Part shown: positions 22,373-32,544 of the stretch, piece by piece
Layout: each line of letters begins with the position of its first letter
Numbering within the stretch: position 1 is the stretch's first letter
Assembly (NCBI RefSeq): GCF_036320965.1
Contig: NC_092226.1
Location: forward strand, 20,159,502-20,223,501
DNA length: 64,000 nt
From: Panulirus ornatus
Taxonomy: Eukaryota; Arthropoda; Malacostraca; Decapoda; Palinuridae
Direction: 5' to 3'
Position numbers and translations under genes: made by a program
The notes under the pieces: generated by a model
The model's input: the letters and a program-made list of their open reading frames with translations, nothing else
Database searches by the model: none
Told to the model about the DNA's origin: nothing

Positions 22373-25369
22373 TCAACCCCTGTATACCACATCGCTCCAA
22401 TTCACTCTATTCCTTGCCCTCCTTTCACCCTCCTGCATGTTCAGGCCCCGATCACACAAAATCCTTTTCACTCCATCTTTCCACCTCCAATTTGGTCTCC
22501 CTCTTCTCCTCGTCCCCTCCACCTCCGACACATATATCCTCTTGGTCAATCTTTCCTCACTCATCCTCTCCATGTGCCCAAACCATTTCAAAACACCCTC
22601 TTCTGCTCTCTCAACCACGCTCTTTTTATTTCCACACATCTCTCTTACCCTTACGTTACTTACTCGATCAAACCACCTCACACCACACATTGTCCTCAAA
22701 CATCTCATTTCCAGCACATCCATCCTCCTGCGAACAACTCTATCCATAGCCCACGCCTCGCAACCATACAACATTGTTGGAACCACTATTCCTTCAAACA
22801 TGCCCATTTTTGCTTTCCAGGATAATGTTCTCGACTTCCACACATTTTTCAAGGCTCCCAAAATTTTCGCCCCCTCCCCCACCCTATGATCCACTTCCGC
22901 TTCCATGGTTCCATCCGCTGACAGATCCACTCCCAGATATCTAAAACACTTCACTTCCTCCAGTTTTTCTCCATTCAAACTCACCTCCCAATTGACTTGA
23001 CCCTCAACCCTACTGTACCTAATAACCTTGCTCTTATTCACATTTACTCTTAACTTTCTTCTTCCACACACTTTACCAAACTCCGTCACCAGCTTCTGCA
23101 GTTTCTCACATGAATCCGCCACCAGCTCTGTATCATCAGCGAACAACAACTGACTCACTTCCCAAGCTCTCTCATCCCCAACAGACTTCATACTTGCCCC
23201 TCTTTCCAAAACTCTTGCATTTACCTCCCTAACAACCCCATCCATAAACAAATTAAACAACCATGGAGACATCACACACCCCTGCCGCAAACCTACATTC
23301 ACTGAGAACCAATCACTTTCCTCTCTTCCTACACGTACACATGCCTTACATCCTCGATAAAAACTTTTCACTGCTTCTAACAACTTTCCTCCCACACCAT
23401 ATATTCTTAATACCTTCCACAGAGCATTTCTATCAACTCTATCATATGCCTTCTCCAGATCCATAAATGCTACATACAAATCCATTTGCTTTTCTAAGTA
23501 TTTCTCACATACATTCTTCAAAGCAAACACCTGATCCACACATCCTCTACCACTTCTGAAACCACACTGCTCTTCCCCAATCTGATGCTCTGTACATGCC
23601 TTCACCCTCTCAATCAATACCCTCCCATATAATTTACCAGGAATACTCAACAAACTTATACCTCTGTAATTTGAGCACTCACTCTTATCCCCTTTGCCTT
23701 TGTACAATGGCACTATGCACGCATTCCGCCAATCCTCAGGCACCTCACCATGAGTCATACATACATTAAATAACCTTACCAACCAGTCAACAATACAGTC
23801 ACCCCCTTTTTTAATAAATTCCACTGCAATACCATCCAAACCTGCTGCCTTGCCGGCTTTCATCTTCCGCAAAGCTTTCACTACCTCTTCTCTGTTTACC
23901 AAATCATTTTCCCTAACCCTCTCACTTTGCACACCACCTCGACCAAAACACCCTATATCTGCCACTCTATCATCAAACACATTCAACAAACCTTCAAAAT
24001 ACTCACTCCATCTCCTTCTCACATCACCACTACTTGTTATCACCTCCCCATTTGCGCCCTTCACTGAAGTCCCCATTTGCTCCCTTGTCTTACGCACCCT
24101 ATTTACCTCCTTCCAGAACATCTTTTTATTCTCCCTAAAATTTACTGATAGTCTCTCACCCCAACTCTCATTTGCCCTTTTTTTCACCTCTTGCACCTTT
24201 CTCTTGACCTCCTGTCTCTTTCTTTTATACTTCTCCCACTCAATTGCATTTTTTCCCTGCAAAAATCGTCCAAATGCCTCTCTCTTCTCTTTCACTAATA
24301 CTCTTACTTCTTCATCCCACCACTCACTACCCTTTCTAAACAGCCCACCTCCCACTCTTCTCATGCCACAAGCATCTTTTGCGCAATCCATCACTGATTC
24401 CCTAAATACATCCCATTCCTCCCCCACTCCCCTTACTTCCATTGTTCTCACCTTTTTCCATTCTGTACTCAGTCTCTCCTGGTACTTCCTCACACAGGTC
24501 TCCTTCTCTAGCTCACTTACTCTCACCACCTTCTTCACCCCAACATTCACTCTTCTTTTCTGAAAACCCATACAAATCTTCACCTTAGCCTCCACAAGAT
24601 AATGATCAGACATCCCTCCAGTTGCACCTCTCAGCACATTAACATCCAAAAGTCTCTCTTTCGCACGCCTGTCAATTAACACGTAATCCAATAACGCTCT
24701 CTGGCCGTCTCTCCTACTTACATAAGTATACTTATGTATATCTCGCTTTTTAAACCAGGTATTCCCAATCATCAGTCCTTTTTCAGCACATAAATCTACA
24801 AGCTCTTCACCATTTCCATTTACAACACTGAACACCCCATGTATACCAATTATTCCCTCAACTGCCACATTACTCACCTTTGCATTCAAATCACCCATCA
24901 CTATAACCCGGTCTCGTGCATCAAAACCACTAACACACTCATTCAGCTGCTCCCAAAACACTTGCCTCTCTTGATCTTTCTTCTCATGCCCAGGTGCATA
25001 TGCACCAATAATCACCCACCTCTCTCCATCAACTTTCAGTTTTACCCATATTAATCGAGAATTTACTTTCTTACACTCTATCACATACTCCCACAACTCC
25101 TGTTTCAGGAGTATTGCTACTCCTTCCCTTGCTCTTGTCCTCTCACTAACCCCTGACTTTACTCCCCAGACATTCCCAAACCACTCTTCCCCTTTACCCT
25201 TGAGCTTCGTTTCACTCAGAGCCAAAACATCCAGGTTCCTTTCCTCAAACATACTACCTATCTCTCCTTTTTTCACATCTTGGTTACATCCACACACATT
25301 TAGGCACCCCACTCTGAGCCTTCGAGGAGGATGAGCACTCCCCGCGTGACTCCTTCTTCTGTTTCCCAT
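22373..25369 (-). CDS. Intact RTE-type LINE polyprotein: endonuclease + reverse transcriptase (998 aa)
   Basis: This single open frame starts at MGNRRRSHAG. Residues 17-262 form an apurinic-type endonuclease that nicks target DNA: Asn24, Glu53 in LSETKL, Tyr124 in GAYAP, Asp160/Asn162 in MGDLNAK, and Ser254-Asp255-His256. A basic, helical linker occupies 265-440. The reverse transcriptase spans about 495-800, with Asp637 in FMDLEKAYD (motif A), GLRQGCVMSPW, and Asp745/Asp746 in LLFADDTE (motif C). The C-terminal block (850-998) carries RWF and KWFGH motifs of RTE elements. There is no RNase H and no gag-like ORF, and the length is normal for RTE. Glu748 replaces the Ala found in the other copies. 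The 5' UTR runs to about 25490. The 3' UTR and tail are missing: the sequence breaks off ten bases after the stop and joins an inverted endonuclease fragment, so this copy may encode enzyme but is unlikely to mobilise itself. Confidence 0.92.
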   Translation of the reverse strand: MGNRRRSHAGSAHPPRRLRVGCLNVCGCNQDVKKGEIGSMFEERNLDVLALSETKLKGKGEEWFGNVWGVKSGVSERTRAREGVAILLKQELWEYVIECKKVNSRLIWVKLKVDGERWVIIGAYAPGHEKKDQERQVFWEQLNECVSGFDARDRVIVMGDLNAKVSNVAVEGIIGIHGVFSVVNGNGEELVDLCAEKGLMIGNTWFKKRDIHKYTYVSRRDGQRALLDYVLIDRRAKERLLDVNVLRGATGGMSDHYLVEAKVKICMGFQKRRVNVGVKKVVRVSELEKETCVRKYQERLSTEWKKVRTMEVRGVGEEWDVFRESVMDCAKDACGMRRVGGGLFRKGSEWWDEEVRVLVKEKREAFGRFLQGKNAIEWEKYKRKRQEVKRKVQEVKKRANESWGERLSVNFRENKKMFWKEVNRVRKTREQMGTSVKGANGEVITSSGDVRRRWSEYFEGLLNVFDDRVADIGCFGRGGVQSERVRENDLVNREEVVKALRKMKAGKAAGLDGIAVEFIKKGGDCIVDWLVRLFNVCMTHGEVPEDWRNACIVPLYKGKGDKSECSNYRGISLLSIPGKLYGRVLIERVKACTEHQIGEEQCGFRSGRGCVDQVFALKNVCEKYLEKQMDLYVAFMDLEKAYDRVDRNALWKVLRIYGVGGKLLEAVKSFYRGCKACVRVGREESDWFSVNVGLRQGCVMSPWLFNLFMDGVVREVNARVLERGASMKSVGDERAWEVSQLLFADDTELVADSCEKLQKLVTEFGKVCGRRKLRVNVNKSKVIRYSRVEGQVNWEVSLNGEKLEEVKCFRYLGVDLSADGTMEAEVDHRVGEGAKILGALKNVWKSRTLSWKAKMGMFEGIVVPTMLYGCEAWAMDRVVRRRMDVLEMRCLRTMCGVRWFDRVSNVRVREMCGNKKSVVERAEEGVLKWFGHMERMSEERLTKRIYVSEVEGTRRRGRPNWRWKDGVKRILCDRGLNMQEGERRARNRVNWSDVVYRG

Positions 25370-25495
25370 TTTAGAAAGTTAATACAAGGAGGGTAGGATT
25401 TCTGGCCCCCCGCTCCCGTCCCCTCTAGTCGCTTTCTACGACACGCGAGGAATACGTGGGAAGTATTCTTTCACCCCTATCCCCAGGGATAATAT
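25370..25495 (-). promoter_or_regulatory. RTE 5' UTR, presumed promoter region
   Basis: This GC-rich leader precedes the intact frame and is conserved ahead of other 5' ends (about 19440-19560 and 36910-37035): TATCCCTGGGGATAGGGGTG, a GTGTCGTAGAA block and GGACGGGAGCGGGGGGCC. RTE elements normally carry an internal promoter in the leader; no specific promoter motif is proven here. A (CA)/(TA)-rich stretch follows at 25496-25580. Confidence 0.5.
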
Positions 25496-25714
25496 ACATA
25501 CATATATACATATACACATACACACACATACACATACATACGCACATATACACACACACACACACACATACATATATATACATATGAAAAATGTAAGAAA
25601 CAATTTAGAAACTGAAACTTCTAGCTTGAAATGAATGAAAAAAATGAATGTCACATAATGGTTCAACCTCTGGCTATGGAAAAAAGGAAATGTATAATTT
25701 ATATATATATATTT

Positions 25715-27111
25715 TTTGCTTTGTCGCTGTCTCCCGCGTTTGCGAGGTAGTGCAAGGAAACAGACGAAAGAAATGGCCCAACCCACCCCCATACACATGT
25801 ATATACATAAGTCCACACACGCAAATATACATACCTACACAGCTTTCCATGGTTTACCCCAGACGCTTCACATGCCCTGATTCAATCCATTGACAGCACG
25901 TCAACCCCGGTATACCACATCGATCCAATTCACTCTATTCCTTGCCCTCCTTTCCCCCTCCTGCATGTTCAGGCCCCGATCACACAAAATCTTTTTCACT
26001 CCATCTTTGCACCTCCAATTTGGTCTCCCACTTCTCCTCGTTCCCTCCACCTCCGACACATATATCCTCTTGGTAAATCTTTCCTCACTCATTCTCTCCA
26101 TGTGCCCAAACCATTTCAAAACACCCTCTTCTGCTCTCTCAACCACGCTCTTTTTATTTCCACACATCTCTCTTACCCTTACGTTACTTACTCGATCAAA
26201 CCACCTCACACCACACATTGTCCTCAAACATCTCATTTCCAGCACATCCATCCTCCTGCGCACAACTCTATCCACAGCCCACGCCTCGCAACCATACAAC
26301 ATTGTTGGAACCACTATTCCTTCAAACATACCCATTTTTGCTTTCTGAGATAATGTTCTCGACTTCCACACATTCTTCAAGGCTCCCAGAATTTTCGCCC
26401 CCTCCCCCACCCTATGGTTCACTTCCGCTTCCATGGTTCCATCTGCTGCCAGATCCACTCCCAGATATCTAAAACACTTTACTTCCTCCAGTTTTTCTCC
26501 ATTCAAACTTACCTCCCAATTGACTTGACCCTCAACCCTACTGTACCTAATAACCTTGCTCTTATTCACATTTACTCTTAACTTTCTTCTTTCACACACT
26601 TTACCAAACTCAGTCACCAGCTTCTGCAGTTTCTTACATGAATCAGCCACCAGCGCTGTATCATCAGCGAACAACAACTGACTCACTTCCCAAGCTCTCA
26701 CATCCACAACAGACTGCATACTTGCCCCTCTTTCCAAAACTCTTGCATTCACCTCCCTAACAACCCCATCCATAAACAAATTAAACAACCATGGAGACAT
26801 CACACACCCCTGCCACAAACCTACATTCACTGAGAACCAATCACTTTCCTCTCTTCCTACACGTACACATGCCTTACATCCTCAATAAAAACTTTTCACT
26901 GCTTCTAACAACTTGCCTCCCACACCATATATTCTTAAAACCTTCCACAGAGTATCTCTATCAACTCTATCATATGCCTTCTCCTGATCCATAAATGCTA
27001 CATACAAATCCATTTGTTTTTCTAAGTATTTCTCACATACGTTCTTCAAAGCAAACACCTGATCCACACATCCTCTACTACTTCTGAAACCACACTACTC
27101 TTCCCCAATCT
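25715..27111 (-). pseudogene. RTE-type LINE, 5'-truncated copy with the short 3' UTR
   Basis: Minus strand from 27111 (EEQCGFRS.RGCVDQVFALKN) through FMDQEKAYDRVDRDTL, GLWQGCVMSPWLFNL, LLFADDTALVADS and the full C-terminal block to the stop at 25901. The short 3' UTR and terminal hairpin follow (CGCTGTCTCCCGCGTTTGCG on the plus strand at about 25728). The longest open piece is 309 codons (25901-26830). The break near 26883 is a CGA to TGA change (YRGCK), and a GAG to TAG-type stop lies near 27097. The copy meets a plus-strand copy head to head across a short (TA)n at 27112-27130. Confidence 0.87.
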
Positions 27112-27131
27112 TATATATATATATATATACA

Positions 27132-27975
27132 ATGTACGTATGGTTTCATGGTGAAGTGCCTAAGGATTGGCTGAATGCATGCATAGTGCCGTTGTATAAA
27201 GGCAAAGGGGATAAAGGCGAGTGTTCAAATTACAGAGGTAAAAGTTTGTTGAGTATTCCTGGGAAATTATATGGGAGGGTATTGATTGAGAGGGTAAAGG
27301 CATGTACAGAGCATCAGATTGGGGAAGAGCAGTGTGGTTTCAGAAGTGGTAGAGGATTTGTGGATCAGGTGTTTGTTTTGAAGAATGTATATGAGAAAAA
27401 CTTACAAAAACAGATGGATTTGTATGTAGCATTTATGGATCTGGAGAAGGCATATGATAGAGTTGATAGAGATGCTTTGTGGAAGGTATTAAGAGTATAT
27501 TGTGTGGGAGTTATATTGCTAGAAGCAGTGAAAAATTTTTATCAAGGATGTAATGCTTGTGTCGGAGTAGGAAGAGAGGAAAGTGATTGGTTCTCAGTAA
27601 ATGTTGGTTTGCAGAAGGGGTGCTTGATGTCTCCATGGTTGTTTAATTTGTTTATGGTTTAGTTTTTTGGGAAGTGAATGCAAGAGTTTTGGAGAGAAGG
27701 GCAAGCATGCTGTCCGTTGTGAATGAGAGAGCTTGGGAAGTGAGTCAGTTGTTGTTCGCTGATGATACAGCGCTGGTGGCTGATTCGAGTGAGAAACTGC
27801 AGCTGCAGAAGTTGGTGACTGAATTTGCTAAAGTGTGTGAAAGAAGAAAGCTGAGAGTAAATGTAAATAAGAGCAAGGTCATTAGGTTCAGTAGGGTTGA
27901 GGGACAAGTCAGTTGGGAGGTAAGTTTGAATGGAGAAAAATGGAGGAAGTGAAGGGTTTTAGATATCTGGGAATA
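27132..27975 (+). pseudogene. RTE-type LINE, central reverse transcriptase fragment
   Basis: The plus frame from 27132 reads HGEVPKDWLNACIVPLYKGK, SNYRGKSLLSIPGKLYGRVL, FMDLEKAYDRVDRDALWKVL, then GLQKGCLMSPWLFNLFM with a stop at 27660, resuming at 27674 with QLLFADDTALVADS and stopping near 27952 after a one-base loss in EKLEEVK. The fragment ends at AGATATCTGGGAATATATAT (FRYLG) in a (TA)/T-rich joint. It carries several private substitutions (for example CVGVILLE, QLQLQKL with a six-base gain), so it is more diverged than its neighbours. Confidence 0.82.
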
Positions 27976-27984
27976 TATATATTA

Positions 27985-28680
27985 TTTTTTTTTTATTATA
28001 CTTAATCGCTGTCTCCCGCGTTAGCGAGGTAGTGCAAGGAAACAGAAGAAAGAATGGCACAATCCATCCTCGTACACATGTATATACATAAATGCCCACA
28101 CACACACACATATACATACCTGTACATTTCAACGTATACATATATATACATACCCAGACATATACATATATACACATGTACATACTCATACTTGCTGCCT
28201 TCATCCATTCCCGTCGCCACCCTAGATGCCTCTCTTTTCTCTTTCACTAACAACTTTACTTCATTACACCACTCACTACCCTTTCTCATCTGCCCATCTC
28301 CTACCTTTCTCATGCCTCATGCACCTTTTGCACATGCCATCACTGCAACCCTAAATAATTCCATTCCTCATCCATTCCCCTCATGTCATTTGCTCCCGTA
28401 TTTTGCCATTCTACACTCAAATTCTTCTGGTGCTTTCGCACACAAGTGTCCTTTCCAAGCTAACTTACTCTCACAACATACTTCTCCCCAACATTTTCTC
28501 TTTTTTGAAAACCTTTACAAATCTTCACCTTTGCCTCCAAAAGATTGTAATTTGACATCCCTACAGCTTCCCCTCTCAGCACATTAACATCCAGAAGTCT
28601 CTATTTTACATGCCTTTCAATTAAAACAATCCAGTTATGCCCTTTGACAATCTCTCCAACTCTTATACATATACTTATGT
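27985..28680 (-). pseudogene. Recombinant RTE fragment: 3' UTR joined to endonuclease/linker
   Basis: Minus strand: the tail hairpin lies at about 28005-28035 and the long-type 3' UTR runs to about 28225, ending at the GGGTGGCGACGGGAATGGAT segment. There the sequence switches directly to the linker coding region (AGAAAAGAGAGGCATC, the EKREA segment) and continues through the linker and late endonuclease to about 28680. The whole reverse transcriptase and C-terminal block are deleted. The remaining coding part is full of stops. Confidence 0.75.
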
Positions 28681-28689
28681 GTATATATT

Positions 28690-29572
28690 TTTTTAATGGG
28701 TATGTTTGAAGGAATAGTGGTTCCAACAATGTTGTACGCTTGCGAGGCATGGGCTATGGATAGAGTTGTGCGCAGGAGGGTGGATGTGCTGGAAATGAGA
28801 TGTTTGAGGACAATGTGTGGTGTGAGGTGGTTTGATCGAGTAAGTAATGTAAGGGTAAGAGAGATGTGTGGAAATAAAAAGAGAGTGGTTGAGAGAGCAG
28901 AAGAGGGTGTTTTGAAATGGTTTGGGCACATGGAGAGAATGAGTGAGGAAAGATTGACCAAGAGGATATATGTGTCGGAGGTGGAGGGAACGAGGAGAAG
29001 TGGGAGACCAAATTGGAGGTGGAAAGATGGAGTGAAAAAGATTTTGAGTGATCGGGGCCTGAACATGCAGGAGGGTGAAAGGCGGGCAAGGAATAGAGTG
29101 AATTGGATCGATGTGGTATACCGGGGTTGACGTGCTGTCAGTGGATTGAATCAGGGCATGTGAAGCGTCTGGGGTAAACCATGGAAAGTAGTGTGGGGCC
29201 TGGATGTGGAAAGGGAGCTGTGGTTTTCGGGCATTATTGCATGACAGCTAGAGACTGAGTGTGAACGAATGGGGCCTTTGTTGTTTTTTCCTAGCGCTAC
29301 CTCGCACATATGAGGGGGGAGGGGGATGGTATTCCATGTGTGGCGAGGTGGCGATGGGAATGAATAAAGACAGACAGTGTGAATTGTGTGCATGGGTATA
29401 TGTGTGTGTATATATATGTGTACATTGAGTTGTATAGGTGTGTGTATTTGCGTGTGTGGACGTGTATGTGTGTACATGTGTATGGGGGTGGGTTGGGCCA
29501 TTTCTTTCGTCTGTTTCCTTGCGCTACCTCGCAAACGCGGGAGACAGCGACAAAGCAAAATATATAATAAAT
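28690..29572 (+). pseudogene. RTE-type LINE, C-terminal fragment with the long 3' UTR
   Basis: The frame 28696-29130 begins MGMFEGIVVPTMLYACEAWA and runs uninterrupted through CLRTMCGVRWFDRVSN, KWFGHMERMSEERLTKRIY and NRVNWIDVVYRG to its normal stop. The 3' UTR (29131-29560) is the long form with GGGGCCTGGATGTGGAAAGG, the internal CTACCTCGCACATATGAG motif, and the terminal CTACCTCGCAAACGCGGGAG hairpin, followed by gcaaaatatataataaatag. It is a 5' truncation joined at its left to an AT/T-rich sequence. Confidence 0.88.
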
Positions 29573-29584
29573 AGATAAAATATT

Positions 29585-30349
29585 TTTTTAAACCAGGGAT
29601 TCCCAATCGCCAGTCATTTTCAGAACACAAATCCACAAGCTCTTCACTATTTCCATTCACAACACTGAATACCATGTGTATGCCAATTATACCCTTCATT
29701 GCCACATTACTCAGTATCGCATTTAAATCACCCATCACTAATACCTAGTCTTGAGCATCAAAGCTGCTGACACACTCACTCAGCTGATCCCAAAACACTT
29801 GCCTCTCATGAACTTTCTTATGAACACTTTTAGTTTTACCCACATCATTTAATCATCATACTTAATCGGCATCTTCCGCATCAGTGAGGCAGCGCAAGAG
29901 AAGACAAGGAATGGCCCAACCAACCCACATACACATGTAATACATAAACATCAATATAGAATTTACTTTCTTACAGTCTATCACACACTCCCACAACTGT
30001 TTCAGGAGTAGTGCTACTCCTTCCTTAGCTCCTGCCTTCTCACCAACCCCTGACTTTACTCCTAAGATTATTCCAAACCATTTTTCCCCTTTACACTTAA
30101 GCTTCGTTTCACTCAGAGCCAGAACATCAAAGTTTTTTCCACAAACATACTACCTATCTCACCTTTCTTAGTTACATCCCCAAACATTCAGGCACCACAA
30201 TCTGAACCTTCGAGGAGGATGAGCACTCCTCAGTTGACTCCTTCTTCTGTTTCCCCCTTAAAGAAATTAAAAGACAAGTAGGGGAGGGTTTCCAGCTCCT
30301 CACTCCTGCCCCCTTTAGTTGTCTTCTACGACACACGGGGAATACATGG

Positions 30350-30350
<1 letters not shown>
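29585..30350 (-). pseudogene. RTE 5' end fragment (leader and endonuclease), degraded, with an embedded tail piece
   Basis: Minus strand: the leader from 30350 (TCCCATGTATTCCCCGTGTG), then the start region (SSRRFRLWC.N) at about 30172-30230, ALSETKLKCKG near 30100, and the middle endonuclease at 29590-29740 (VMGDLNAILSNVAMKGIIG with frame breaks). A short stretch at about 29845-29935 matches the RTE 3' tail (CGCATCAGTGAGGCAGCGCA, ATGGCCCAACCAACCC) and interrupts the domain. No open frame is left. Confidence 0.72.

Positions 30351-30351
<1 letters not shown>

Positions 30352-30426
<75 letters not shown>
30352..30426. repeat. (TA)n loop of an RTE-leader palindrome
   Basis: About 37 TA units between inverted RTE leader sequences. 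Confidence 0.95.
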
Positions 30427-30428
<2 letters not shown>

Positions 30429-30618
30429 CCCTGGGGATGAGGAGAAAGAATACTTCCCTCGCATTCCTCACGTGTCGTAGAAGGTGACTGAAGGGGACGG
30501 GAGCAGGGGGCTAGAAACCCTTCCCTCCTTGTATTTTAACTTTCTAAAAGGGGAAACGGAAGAAGGAGTCAGCGCTGCCTCGCTAACGCGCGAGACAGCG
30601 ACAAAGCAAAATAAATAG
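30427..30618 (+). mobile_element. Internally deleted RTE: leader fused to the 3' terminal hairpin
   Basis: The unit starts TATCCCTGGGGATGAGG, runs through the leader to AACGGAAGAAGGAGTCA (the first codons after the start) and switches at about 30571 to GCGCTGCCTCGCTAACGCGC, GAGACAGCGACAAAGCAAAA and a TAAATAGATATATA tail. It therefore keeps only both ends of the LINE in about 190 bases. This is the expected form of a non-autonomous partner, comparable in principle to RTE-derived SINEs. Confidence 0.7.
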
Positions 30619-30639
30619 ATATATATATATATATATATA

Positions 30640-31866
30640 TTAAGAATATATGGTGTGGGAGGCAAGTTGTTAGAAGCAGTGAAAAGTTTTTATCGAAGAT
30701 GTAAGGCATGTGTACGTGTAGGAAGAGAGGAAAGTGATTGGTTCTCAGTGAATGTAGGTTTGCGGCAGGGGTGTGTGATGTCTCCATGGTTATTCAATTT
30801 GTTTATGGATGGGGTTGTGAGGGAGGTGAATGCAGGAGTTTTGGAAAGAGGGGCAAGTATGAAGTCTGTTGGGGATGAGAGAGCTTGGGAAGTGAGTCAG
30901 TTGTTGTTCGCTGATGATACAGCGCTGGTGGCTGATTCATGTGAGAAACTGCAGAAGCTGGTGACTGAGTTTGGTAAAGTGTGTGAAAGAAGAAAGTTAA
31001 GAGTAAATGTGAATAAGAGCAAGGTTATTAGTTACAGTAGGGTTGAGGGTCAAATCAGTTGGGAGGTGAGTTTGAATGGAGAAAAACTGGAGGAAGTGAA
31101 GTGTTTTAGATATCTGGGAGTGGATCTGGCAGCAGATGGAACCATGGAAGCGGAAGTGGATCATAGGGTGGGGGAGGGGGCGAAAATTCTGGGAGCCTTG
31201 AAGAATGTGTGGAAGTCGAGAACATTATCTCGGAAAGCAAAAATGGGTATGTTTGAAGGAATAGTGGTTCCAACAATGTTGTATGGTTGCAAGGCGTAGG
31301 CTATGGATAGAGTTGTGCGCAGGAGGATGGATGTGCTGGAAATGAGATGTTTGAGGACAATATGTGGTGTGAGGTGGTTTGATCGAGAAAGTAACGTAAG
31401 GGTAAGAGAGAGGTGTGGAAATAAAAAGAGCGTGGTTGAGAGAGCAGAAGAGGGTGTTTTGAAATGGTTTGGGCACATGGAGAGAATGAGTGAGGAAAGA
31501 TTGACCAAGAGGATATATGTGTCGGAGGTGGAGGGAACGAGGAGAAGAGGGAGACCAAATTGGAGGTGGAAAGATGGAGTGAAAAAGATTTTGTGTGATC
31601 GGGGCCTGAACATGCAGGAGGGTGAAAGGAGGGCAAGGAATAGAGTGAATTGGAGCGATGTGGTATACCGGGGTTGACGTGCTGTCAGTGGATTGAATCA
31701 AGGCAAGTGAAGCCTCTGGGGTAAACCATGGAAAGCTGTGTAGGTATGTATATTTGCGTGTGTGGACGTATGTATATACATGTGTATGGGGGTGGGTTGG
31801 GCCATTTCTTTCGTCTGTTTCCTTGCGCTACCTCACAAACGCGGGAGACAGCGACAAAGCAAAAAA
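30640..31866 (+). pseudogene. RTE-type LINE, 5'-truncated copy with one nonsense change
   Basis: It follows a (TA)n joint and starts at TTAAGAATATATGGTGTGGG (RIYGVGGKLLEAVKSFY). The frame 30655-31299 includes GLRQGCVMSPWLFNLFMDGV, LLFADDTALVADS and the C-terminal region to MLYGCKA, where TGG is changed to TAG (31297-31299). The same frame resumes at 31303 and finishes normally at VVYRG (31677). The short 3' UTR and terminal hairpin follow (CTACCTCACAAACGCGGGAG), then A9 and a (TA)n tract. Apart from the truncation it is close to the intact copy. Confidence 0.88.
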
Positions 31867-31869
31867 AAA

Positions 31870-31960
<91 letters not shown>
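31870..31960. repeat. (TA)n tract ending in poly-T
   Basis: A TA tract with one ATGTAT interruption, then T10. It joins an RTE tail to an inverted short element. Confidence 0.93.
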
Positions 31961-31961
<1 letters not shown>

Positions 31962-32079
31962 TTCATACTATTCGCCATTTCCTGCGATAGCGAGGTAGCA
32001 TTAAGAAGACTGGGCCTTTGAGGGAATATCCTCACCTGGCTCCCTTCTCTGTTCCGTCTCTTGGAAAATTAGAAAAAAG

Positions 32080-32080
<1 letters not shown>
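31962..32080 (-). mobile_element. Short non-autonomous repeat with variant hairpin
   Basis: Minus-strand copy of the unit at 21726-21890: its end (CGCTATCGCAGGAAATGGCG, AATAGTATGA) lies at 31965-32000, preceded by CCTCAAAGGCCCAGTC and CCAAGAGACGGAACAGAG. No coding potential. Confidence 0.6.
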
Positions 32081-32083
<3 letters not shown>

Positions 32084-32114
<31 letters not shown>

Positions 32115-32335
32115 TATTACACTTTGTCACTGTCTCCCACGTTAGCGAGGTAGCACAAGGAAACAGACGAAAGAATGACCCAACCCACCCACATACACAT
32201 GTATATACATACTCATCCACACACGCACATATACATACCTATACATCTCAACGTATACATATATATATACACACCCAGACATAGTAATAATAATAATAAT
32301 AATAATAATGATAATAATAATAATAATAATGTAAA
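32084..32335 (-). repeat. RTE 3' tail remnant between (TA)n and (TAA)n
   Basis: After a (TA)n (about 32084-32112), a minus-strand RTE 3' UTR piece runs from the hairpin (CACTGTCTCCCACGTTAGCG on the plus strand) to about 32283. It is followed by a (TAA)n microsatellite (32283-32332). Another small tail remnant lies at about 32440-32515. Confidence 0.7.
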
Positions 32336-32544
32336 TCATTATCTGATCATTAAATGGGGAAGTGAGTAATGATAACAGACAGATATAGTGCCAGGAAATA
32401 GATGAAGAAAGGCCCATCCCTTCATATACCTATTTATATTATTTCATTATACTTAATCACTGTTTCCCGCATCAGCAAGGTAACACAAAGGAAACAGACG
32501 AAGAATGGCCCATCCAATCATATACAAATATATATATTTCAGAC
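32336..32544. other. Short unique stretch plus a degraded RTE tail remnant
   Basis: 32336-32430 shows no recognised feature. 32440-32515 contains a mutated minus-strand hairpin (CACTGTTTCCCGCATCAGCA). Confidence 0.5.
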
